Assembly (NCBI GenBank): GCA_045658305.1 | Contig: JAZOUT010000001.1 | Location: 1-5,369 of the forward strand | Length of the DNA: 5,369 bases | Source of the DNA: Aphodosoma sp045658305 | GTDB taxonomy: Bacteria; Bacteroidota; Bacteroidia; Bacteroidales; Paludibacteraceae | Direction of reading: 5' to 3' | Shown: positions 1 through 4,246 of the stretch, one piece after another | Position numbering within the stretch: position 1 is the first letter of the stretch | Layout: every line of letters begins with the position of its first letter | Notes under the pieces: model-generated | What the model saw: the letters and a program-made list of their open reading frames with translations, nothing else | Database searches by the model: none | Told to the model about the DNA's origin: nothing | Made by a program: the position numbers and the translations under genes

Positions 1-45
1 ACTACCCCCTCAAAGTAGCGTGTATACCAATTTCACCACCTGCGC
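1..45 (-). tRNA. tRNA-Leu (GAG), 5' part, cut by the window edge
   Basis: Read on the minus strand this is the 5' part of a class II tRNA. There is a 7-nt acceptor strand GCGCAGG at 39-45, followed by TGGTG and the D-loop with GGTATACAC. A 5-bp anticodon stem (CTACT/GGTAG, one G-T pair) then holds the loop TTGAGGG, which puts GAG at the anticodon and so indicates leucine. The layout matches bacterial tRNA-Leu(GAG). The variable arm, T arm and 3' acceptor strand lie before base 1, so acceptor pairing and CCA status cannot be checked. It follows tRNA-Gly after 20 bases and is presumably co-transcribed with it. Confidence 0.88.
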
Positions 46-65
46 AGGGACTTTTTGAAAAGTTG

Positions 66-138
66 AGCGGAAAACGGGACTCGAACCCGCGACCCCAACC
101 TTGGCAAGGTTGTGCTCTACCAACTGAGCTATTTCCGC
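66..138 (-). tRNA. tRNA-Gly (GCC)
   Basis: This is a complete 73-nt cloverleaf on the minus strand. The acceptor stem is GCGGAAA/TTTCCGC, the D arm is GCTC-AGTTGGTA-GAGC, and the anticodon stem CAACC/GGTTG holds loop TTGCCAA with anticodon GCC. The T arm is GCGGG/CCCGT with TTCGAGT in the loop. The discriminator base is T at position 66, as is usual for tRNA-Gly, and CCA is not encoded because the next bases read CAA. It is the first tRNA of a short operon that continues into tRNA-Leu, with a good promoter about 45 bases upstream. Confidence 0.97.
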
Positions 139-184
139 AAAGTTTTGCAAATTTTGCGAGATTTTTATCTCTCATTTGCGGATG

Positions 185-216
185 CAAAGTTACTGCTTTT
201 TTTTGAAATGACCAAA
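185..216 (-). promoter_or_regulatory. Bacteroidota-type promoter of the tRNA operon
   Basis: On the minus strand an exact -7 box TAACTTTG (185-192) lies 20 bases downstream of a -33 element TTTG (213-216). This fits the Bacteroides consensus TTTG-N(19-21)-TAnnTTTG. Transcription would start near 178-180 and reach tRNA-Gly after a leader of about 40 nt. No other box of comparable quality was seen between 139 and 300. Confidence 0.75.
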
Positions 217-513
217 TATTTTTGTAAATATTTTTGTTTATTTGATAATTGTGTTGATTATCAGTGTATTTATTTTTGTTAAATGCTCTAAATTTAACTC
301 TAAAACATTCAAAATACCCTTATTTTTCTCGCTTAATCTCTATTTTTACCTCTATAAATTCGCGAATTCATACGTTTTTACTGTAAAATTGTCATTATTT
401 CGCTACTAAAACACTTCGAATAGGTAAATAATAGTTGCTTACACTTATTCGAGTAGTCCGAAACTCACAATAGCAAATAAAACCCTCCAATTTTACCGAT
501 TTTATTCACTTTT
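217..513. other. AT-rich intergenic region, no gene seen
   Basis: No convincing ORF, RNA gene or promoter was found here. The only structure noted is a perfect 12-bp palindrome AATTCGCGAATT at 357-368, and a weak 7-bp inverted repeat TCGAATA (416-422) / TATTCGA (446-452), each arm preceded by ACACT. Both could be chance in such AT-rich DNA. The stretch separates the tRNA promoter from the 3' end of the minus-strand gene ending at 586. Confidence 0.5.
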
Positions 514-560
514 TATGCTGTATTGAACAAAAAAAGCACTTTTTTATTCAATACAGCATA
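514..560. repeat. 47-bp inverted repeat with perfect 14-bp arms, probable terminator
   Basis: TATGCTGTATTGAA at 514-527 is the exact reverse complement of 547-560. After one mismatch the stem continues with six A-T pairs around a GCAC-containing loop. It lies 26 bases past the stop codon of the minus-strand ORF ending at 586 and may terminate that unit. The run of six T that follows the stem (561-566) is on the plus strand, though; on the minus strand the T-run lies inside the stem. A second, weaker A/T hairpin (AAAAAC-agtt-GTTTTT, 571-586) touches the stop codon. The element could instead be a protein-binding site or a dispersed repeat. Confidence 0.6.
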
Positions 561-585
561 TTTTTTGAATAAAAACAGTTGTTTT

Positions 586-816
586 TTATAGTTCGGTGTT
601 TAATTCCTCTGTTAATTCTTCATACAGTGCTACAGGACCTAAATGCCACATTTTGGTACTTTCGTTTTGTAGTTTTTTGTAGAGTTTTGATGAGTATATT
701 TTTTTTATTGCAGAGAGCAAACTTATGTTTTTTTCTTCTGCAAGCATTGTTGCCAACCAACTTATTTTTGAAGGAAGCAATAGGTATAAATTGTTTTGAT
801 TTATTTCGCTTATCAT
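586..816 (-). CDS. Small hypothetical protein, DUF3791-like, 76 aa
   Basis: This encodes a 76-residue soluble protein with no signal peptide or membrane segment. A helical core KISWLATMLAEEKNISL (17-33) is followed by AIKKIYSSKLYKKL (36-49), then a short tail with TKMWHLGP (54-61) and an acidic helix ending at ELNTEL. The pattern (hydrophobic helix, A-E-[EK], a Y-x-S/N-x-x-Y helix, a conserved T, then a terminal L-x-E-E-L) resembles DUF3791-type proteins, which in Bacteroidales often sit beside DUF3990 genes. I recognise this by pattern, not by search. The start ATG overlaps the TGA of an upstream DUF3990-like remnant (ATGA), typical of translational coupling. Since the upstream gene is broken, expression now probably depends on read-through from the lipoprotein gene ending at 913. 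A complete ORF with unremarkable composition argues that it is real. Confidence 0.6.
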   Translation of the reverse strand: MISEINQNNLYLLLPSKISWLATMLAEEKNISLLSAIKKIYSSKLYKKLQNESTKMWHLGPVALYEELTEELNTEL

Positions 817-911
817 AATTTTATTTCTTTGGCGTCAATGAATTTTAGAACTTTTAATGATTGCTCTGTGTGAAATAGGTATTGGTTAACTAATTTATAT
901 GTTTTTATTAT
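813..911 (-). pseudogene. Remnant: C-terminal end of a DUF3990-like gene
   Basis: This minus-strand frame is open from just after the TAA at 969-971 to the TGA at 813-815. Between about 911 and 816 it reads as the tail of a larger protein, including NQYLFHTEQSLKVLKF followed by a short polar end. That matches my recollection of the DUF3990 C terminus, which has an NQ-x-x-F-x-T-E/x-A/S-L-x-x-L-K-F signature. No body of the gene exists upstream: the same DNA above 913 codes for the lipoprotein in another frame. The fragment keeps its ATGA overlap with the DUF3791-like ORF. The simplest reading is that a rearrangement joined the secreted-protein operon to the end of an older DUF3990/DUF3791 pair near 905-913. 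DUF3990 proteins are, as I recall, ADP-ribosyltransferase-like. The family call is from memory only. Confidence 0.45.
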
Positions 912-912
912 A

Positions 913-2106
913 TTATTCAGGGGAATCATAAACCAATCTAATAGAGATATATCTGCCATCAATAGCATTTAATTCATTTCTATCTGTTCCTGGAATTTTA
1001 GATTTAGATGTATTTCCTGGTTCGTAGCTAAATGGAGTACATTGATCTGCTGTATATTTCCAGCAACCACCATATGTGTTTCCATCAATATTGTATGGGT
1101 CATAGTCATATGTTTTTCCAAAAAGAGTGAATGGATCACCACTAACTCTAGTACAAACTTCTGCATAATTTCCAGACATGTCATAAAATCCTAGTTCATT
1201 TGGTTGTTTTAAAGCGATATCTTGAATTTTATTACTATTTTCATTATACCATGCAACGTCTTCGATATTGTTGCTACCACTATATGCATAATTATTGCTC
1301 GCTTTACCTCCTTTAGCTGCAAATTTCCATTCAGTTTCTGTTGGTAGTCTAAAATCTAGACCAGTTGCATCATTTATTCTATATATAAATTGTGCAAGTT
1401 CATATCTAGTGATGCAATTATCTGTTACGTCAATTTCGTCAATTTTTCCAATGAAAGTTTCTCCAATTTTAAATTCTCCTAATAGAGGTAGTTCTGTTTG
1501 CATCATATAAAATGTGTAAAAATCTTCTGTTTCAACGGGAATCATCTTGAATGGTTTGTCATCTATTGTGTAGTATAAATTTTTATAATCTACTTTTATT
1601 ATAATGTCTTCTGCATATAAATTTGAAATGATAGGTGTAAAACCTATTACAGAATGTTCTGTATTATAATAAGATAGTACATCATACGAGAAAAACATAG
1701 TATTTTTGAGTGTGTCATAATAAATATTTTTAGAGGATAATTCTCCTAAATACTCGTGTTTATCTAAATAATCTAAAAAAATGTTATTGGTTAATTTAGG
1801 AGTAATTGCTACTATTGCTTGTAAACTGTCATTAACAAAACTATATGATAATTTAATTACATTTTTTTTATCTGTAAATTGTAAAAAGTCAATATCCGAA
1901 TTAATTAAAATATAATCATTCATTTGATCTTGAATTTGACTTTTTGAGGCATTCCAACATAAAGAGATATCATTTAATGAATTTTTTATAGTATTTTCAT
2001 TTTCATTTAATGGCGCTAATATCTCATTTTGATCACATGATATGCAAAAGCAGTTCAATATAACGTATGTTATTATATATTTGATGTATTTTAGATTATT
2101 TTTCAT
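913..2106 (-). CDS. Lipoprotein with compact SUMF1/FGE-like C-terminal domain, 397 aa
   Basis: The N terminus is a lipoprotein signal: KNNLKYIKY, a hydrophobic stretch, then CISC-D with the likely lipidated Cys at 24, which places the protein in an envelope membrane. Residues ~48-180 form a beta-rich domain of a kind seen in Bacteroidales lipoproteins (WNASKSQI at 51-58, HEYLGEL at 117-123, NTMFFSY at 135-141); I know no name or function for it. Residues ~186-394 follow the SUMF1/FGE order: FKMIPVE (186-192), FRLPTETEW (252-260), YSGSN (275-279), VAWY (284-287), PNELGFYDMSGN (302-313), GGCW (346-349), IRLVY (389-393). The stretch between MIPV and RLPTE is short for the family. The usual GNVWEW is GNYAEV, and RGGSW is YGGCW. 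Only C356 matches one of the two catalytic Cys of true FGE; the other position is Y351. Binding or scaffolding is therefore more likely than formylglycine synthesis. The start is 12 bases after the stop of the BIg2 gene, with which it forms an operon. Confidence 0.85.
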   Translation of the reverse strand: MKNNLKYIKYIITYVILNCFCISCDQNEILAPLNENENTIKNSLNDISLCWNASKSQIQDQMNDYILINSDIDFLQFTDKKNVIKLSYSFVNDSLQAIVAITPKLTNNIFLDYLDKHEYLGELSSKNIYYDTLKNTMFFSYDVLSYYNTEHSVIGFTPIISNLYAEDIIIKVDYKNLYYTIDDKPFKMIPVETEDFYTFYMMQTELPLLGEFKIGETFIGKIDEIDVTDNCITRYELAQFIYRINDATGLDFRLPTETEWKFAAKGGKASNNYAYSGSNNIEDVAWYNENSNKIQDIALKQPNELGFYDMSGNYAEVCTRVSGDPFTLFGKTYDYDPYNIDGNTYGGCWKYTADQCTPFSYEPGNTSKSKIPGTDRNELNAIDGRYISIRLVYDSPE

Positions 2107-2118
2107 TTTAATTATTTT

Positions 2119-3276
2119 TTATTGATTTATTGAACGTTTAACAATAGCATCTATTACACTTGATCTGTTTTTAGCATTTTGGATATTTAATTCTATAGGT
2201 GTGTTTTTTATTGTTACTTCGCAATTTGCAGTTTCTCCATTTTCTGTTGTAACTGTTATAATTGTTATGCCAGCTTTTTTTCCTGTTATTTTACCTGAGG
2301 AGACGATTGCAATAGATGGGTCTGAAGATTTCCATGTATAAGATGTTTCTGAATTTATAGGATAAATGGATGGTATTAGTGTTTTTGAATATCCTTTGTA
2401 TATTGTTAATGTGTCAGGTAATGATACAGAAGTAGGAAGAGGCACAACAATAACATTAGCGGTTGTTTTTATTCCATTGTCAGTTATTGCTGTAATAATA
2501 GCTTTGCCCTCTGAGATTCCTTTAACTGTACCAATCGAATTAACTATTGCTATATTATTATTTGATGATTCCCATGTAACGTTTTTTGCAGATGCACCTT
2601 CAGGAGAATAATTAATATCAAGTTTTTTTGATTTTCCAACGGTCACATTTAGAGGATTTGGGGTTAATGTTGCATTTTGGGGTGTAATATAAGCTATATT
2701 TACAGTACATGTTTTTGGTGGACCTATGACTGGATCAAACGTGATTGTTGCTTTACCAGATGCTATTGCTTTTATTTTGGCATTCCAATTATTAGAACCA
2801 GTATTACTACTAATAGAAACAATATTTTCGTTGCTTGATTTCCATGTCATCTTAAGATTGCTAGGAAAATAAGATGTTTCTGGGAATGATGCTTTAATTG
2901 TTTCTGTTTGTCCTATATTTAGGGATATTTCGGATTTATCAAGTATGACTTCTTTGCTTTTAAATGTTATCGTATATGAAGCAACAGACGTACCAGTTTG
3001 ATAGCGACCATTGCGATAATACTCATAGCGATAATTACATGTTACAATAGAAGTTCCTTCAAAATAATGATTAGGGTAAATTATTGCTCCAGCTTCATCA
3101 GCTTCTTTGAATGTAAGATTGCTATTATTGACGTTCCATGTAGCATGGGCAACGTATCCGTTAAATGGAGGGTTTGGTATTTGCAGATAAGCATGTTCTT
3201 CCCATTCTAAATTATATTGTGCACTTGTTGCTAATGAAAAATATAGCATCAAAAAGGGTAATAAAAATTTTTTCAT
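2119..3276 (-). CDS. Secreted protein with three BIg2 (bacterial Ig-like) domains, 385 aa
   Basis: A Sec signal peptide (MKKFLLPFLM, hydrophobic core, predicted cut after ATSA at 19) leads to export. Residues ~25-106 form an N-terminal beta domain with ATWNVNNSNL (45-54), AGAIIYPNHYFEGT (62-75) and a terminal YTITF strand; domains like this often precede BIg2 repeats in Bacteroidales proteins. Three BIg2 (PF02368-type) domains follow at about 108-195, 200-278 and 281-357. Each has the W-x-S-S-[ND] core (W145, W235, W315), then an IV-S/N turn, a G-x-A/G-x-I-T-I/A strand and an alternating final strand. The last ~28 residues are not Ig-like and have no recognisable anchor, LPXTG or type IX sorting domain. 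The protein probably acts at or outside the outer membrane in adhesion or as a scaffold, perhaps partnering the lipoprotein encoded 12 bases downstream. BIg2 domains alone do not define a ligand. A TAnnTTTG box lies about 35 bases before the ATG. Confidence 0.9.
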   Translation of the reverse strand: MKKFLLPFLMLYFSLATSAQYNLEWEEHAYLQIPNPPFNGYVAHATWNVNNSNLTFKEADEAGAIIYPNHYFEGTSIVTCNYRYEYYRNGRYQTGTSVASYTITFKSKEVILDKSEISLNIGQTETIKASFPETSYFPSNLKMTWKSSNENIVSISSNTGSNNWNAKIKAIASGKATITFDPVIGPPKTCTVNIAYITPQNATLTPNPLNVTVGKSKKLDINYSPEGASAKNVTWESSNNNIAIVNSIGTVKGISEGKAIITAITDNGIKTTANVIVVPLPTSVSLPDTLTIYKGYSKTLIPSIYPINSETSYTWKSSDPSIAIVSSGKITGKKAGITIITVTTENGETANCEVTIKNTPIELNIQNAKNRSSVIDAIVKRSINQ

Positions 3277-3311
3277 ATATAGCCTATTAGATTTATTTAA
3301 AATTTACAACG

Positions 3312-3319
3312 CAAAGATA
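3312..3319 (-). promoter_or_regulatory. -7 box of the BIg2/lipoprotein operon promoter
   Basis: The minus strand has an exact TATCTTTG (TAnnTTTG) followed by GCG. A start near 3305 would give a leader of about 30 nt before the ATG at 3276. No clear TTG or TTTG lies 19-21 bases upstream; the best is TTTA at 17 bases. The promoter may be weak or need an activator. Confidence 0.6.
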
Positions 3320-3350
3320 AATATTAAATATAAATGTAAAGGTAATAAAA

Positions 3351-3391
3351 GTGTCAAGATAATTTTACGATTGTGTAAATTATTTTGACAC
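3351..3391 (-). terminator. Intrinsic terminator of the HTH gene
   Basis: Immediately after the TAA at 3393-3395 the minus strand has arms at 3375-3391 and 3351-3368. They match over 17 bases with one G-U pair and one single-base bulge, around a 6-nt loop. The stem begins GTGTCAA and is followed by TTTTATT. This ends the HTH transcript and separates it from the BIg2 operon, whose -7 box lies about 32 bases further on. Confidence 0.8.
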
Positions 3392-3392
3392 T

Positions 3393-3602
3393 TTATGGTT
3401 TTGTGAGTTCTTGGGAGAGGATGGCGAAGAAGTCTTTGTCGAGGGCTTTGGAGATTTGGAAGAGGAGGTTGGTGTCGAGGCTTTTGCGCTCGAAGATGTT
3501 ATATACGTTGGGGCGTTCGCAACTGATTTTGCGGGCAAGCCATGAGGGGGTACGTTCTTGTGCCTCAAGTTCTTGCTTGATGAGTTTGCCTATATGTACC
3601 AT
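3393..3602 (-). CDS. Small XRE-type helix-turn-helix protein, 69 aa
   Basis: The product starts MVHIGKLI and is a compact all-helical protein. The helix-turn-helix spans about residues 17-40 (RTPSWLARKISCERPNVYNI), followed by an IFERKSLDT linker and two further helices, LLFQISKALDKDFFA and a short tail. This is the XRE/Cro fold at near-minimal length, so it is probably a DNA-binding regulator, perhaps autoregulatory. I chose the ATG at 3600-3602 because family members begin M-x-H-I-G-K-L-I. An in-frame ATG at 3651-3653 would add 17 residues, but those codons overlap the terminator-like hairpin and structured leader and look unlike protein. The ATG directly follows a run of six T, with no Shine-Dalgarno sequence. 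GC content is clearly higher than in the BIg2 operon downstream. Its own terminator follows the stop codon at once. No target operator is evident. Confidence 0.83.
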   Translation of the reverse strand: MVHIGKLIKQELEAQERTPSWLARKISCERPNVYNIFERKSLDTNLLFQISKALDKDFFAILSQELTKP

Positions 3603-3635
3603 AAAAAACGTGGAGCTTTTGTTACTTGTCTCCAC
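3603..3635 (-). terminator. Terminator or attenuator hairpin abutting the HTH start codon
   Basis: On the minus strand GTGGAG (3630-3635) and CTCCAC (3610-3615) form a 6-bp stem with a 14-nt loop, followed by G and TTTTTT (3603-3608). The ATG of the HTH gene begins at the next base. The 5' half of the stem also pairs with 3827-3833 in the long rod, so rod and terminator exclude each other. It could end a small RNA with partial read-through, or act as a regulated attenuator. Confidence 0.6.
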
Positions 3636-3883
3636 AACTAAAGGCTCTCGCATTGCCCATCTAAGTTAGAGATCAAGCAATACAGAAGCCCACGTAGATA
3701 TGAATATATCGTCAAATGCTCGGCATGAGTGAACATGCAGAGTGCCTGACTGAAATATACACATCACGAGACATCTATCTTGCTCAGCCCTTTAACTTAG
3801 ATTATGAATTTGCGAGATTCTTAGTTGTTAAAGACTAAGGTCGTATAAACGTCCTATGTATGTTTTATAATGTATGTTTTAGT
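3603..3883 (-). ncRNA. Structured leader or small RNA: ~215-nt rod-like hairpin upstream of the HTH gene
   Basis: No protein fits this stretch. On the minus strand the RNA from about 3839 to 3625 folds on itself into one long imperfect hairpin closed by the loop TTCACT (3728-3733). By hand I count about 72 Watson-Crick and 10 G-U pairs. Paired blocks are 3821-3828/3634-3641 (8 bp), 3811-3817/3646-3652 (7 bp), 3793-3802/3659-3668 (10 bp), 3780-3784/3676-3680 (5 bp) and 3734-3738/3723-3727 (5 bp), with shorter ones between. A main internal loop is 3803-3810 versus 3653-3658. Of the wobble positions, about ten are G-U on the minus-strand RNA and two on the plus-strand RNA, so the minus strand is the likely functional RNA. 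A strong promoter lies just upstream and a terminator-like hairpin at the 3' end. It could be a cis-acting attenuator leader of the HTH gene or a free-standing RNA. A rod shape recalls 6S RNA, but the position of the internal loop does not fit 6S well. Confidence 0.6.
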
Positions 3884-3889
3884 TGGGTG

Positions 3890-3919
3890 CAAAGTTATAA
3901 AAAAATATTCAAATTACAA
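3890..3919 (-). promoter_or_regulatory. Bacteroidota-type promoter of the structured leader and HTH gene
   Basis: The minus strand has TTG (3917-3919), 19 bases, then an exact TAACTTTG (3890-3897) followed by CACCC. This fits the Bacteroides consensus TTG-N19-TAnnTTTG. Transcription would start near 3883, giving a leader of about 280 nt before the HTH ATG. Confidence 0.75.
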
Positions 3920-3969
3920 TAGTATATGGTGAAAAAAAGGAGTGGGGTGATGGTATGGGTTGCTTTATG

Positions 3970-4028
3970 GTATATTTATAGTATATTTATAGTATATTTA
4001 TCCTATATTTATAGTATATTTATTGTAT
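3970..4028. repeat. 11-bp A/T-rich tandem repeat, 5 units plus a partial
   Basis: The unit GTATATTTATA repeats at 3970, 3981, 3992, 4003 and 4014 with only end-base changes (units 3-5 vary at the junctions), then a partial GTAT at 4025. The period is close to one helical turn, so any intrinsic bend would be phased. It lies about 50 bp upstream of the -33 element at 3917-3919. It may be slippage-prone, or act as an UP-like or nucleoid-protein-binding stretch. Confidence 0.85.
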
Positions 4029-4089
4029 GGTGAAGGTTGCTTGAGGGTTGCTGTTTTTTGAGTTGAGAGTTGAGAATTTAGAGTTAGGG

Positions 4090-4175
4090 TCAGCCTATCG
4101 GTTGATTTGGAACTGGATAGTCCGGATAGTCTGGAACGCCACGCTATACCGGAAGATGTCAGCCTTGTGGCTGAT
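4090..4175. repeat. Paired TCAGCC hairpins flanking a short direct repeat
   Basis: Two 16-bp hairpins of the form TCAGCC-N4-GGYTGA lie at 4090-4105 (loop TATC, one G-T pair) and 4159-4174 (loop TTGT, perfect). Between them is the direct repeat GGATAGTC at 4115-4122 and 4124-4131. No ORF spans the stretch. Upstream of it (about 4058-4090) runs a GAGTTGAGAGTTGAG-like simple repeat. The layout suggests a REP-like intergenic palindromic element just beyond the serC terminator, but multiplicity cannot be judged from one window. Confidence 0.55.
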
Positions 4176-4182
4176 TGGGGAT

Positions 4183-4221
4183 AAAAAAAGAAGACCGACT
4201 GTTGTTTAGTCGATCTTCTTT
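4183..4221 (-). terminator. Intrinsic terminator of serC
   Basis: On the minus strand the arms at 4208-4221 and 4187-4200 pair over 14 bases with a single G-U (4195/4213, which is a C-A mismatch on the plus strand) around a 7-nt loop. They are followed directly by a run of seven T (4183-4189, overlapping the stem base). It lies 25 bases past the serC stop codon, and the strand-specific wobble supports minus-strand use. Confidence 0.92.
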
Positions 4222-4246
4222 GGGTATGCTATAAAATAATTTCTAA

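Noticed and set aside
1..138. tRNA genes as an integration site for the accessory segment
   Set aside because: No integrase or repeated tRNA end was seen, and the 3' end of tRNA-Leu lies outside the window, so the idea cannot be tested here.
2..187. Minus-strand 61-aa ORF with SSVGRAQPCQGWGRGFESR
   Set aside because: This is a translation of the tRNA-Gly and tRNA-Leu genes, a well-known spurious ORF type.
579..818. Plus-strand 79-aa ORF opposite the DUF3791-like gene
   Set aside because: It is a Phe/Leu-rich translation of the complement of an AT-rich minus-strand gene.
2119..2206. Dockerin or sorting domain at the C terminus of the BIg2 protein
   Set aside because: The last 28 residues lack calcium-loop Asp/Asn spacing and any known sorting signature.
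3603..3653. Seventeen-residue N-terminal extension of the HTH protein
   Set aside because: It overlaps the terminator-like hairpin and structured leader, the residues do not look like an HTH extension, and the family starts at M-V-H-I-G-K-L-I.
3385..3669. Plus-strand 94-aa ORF opposite the HTH gene
   Set aside because: The minus-strand frame has a clear HTH fold, and this frame is its shadow running into the leader.
3715..3777. Short minus-strand leader peptide, ATG at 3772-3774, 20 codons
   Set aside because: It lies wholly inside the long paired rod, has no initiation signal, and no amino-acid-run pattern suggests attenuation by translation.
3393..3883. Type III toxin-antitoxin locus
   Set aside because: The order RNA-terminator-protein fits, but the RNA has no tandem repeats and the protein is a 69-aa HTH fold rather than a ToxN-like nuclease.
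3603..3919. Retron or DGR-type noncoding RNA
   Set aside because: The long mismatched hairpin recalls an msd, but no reverse transcriptase, variable repeat or template repeat is present.
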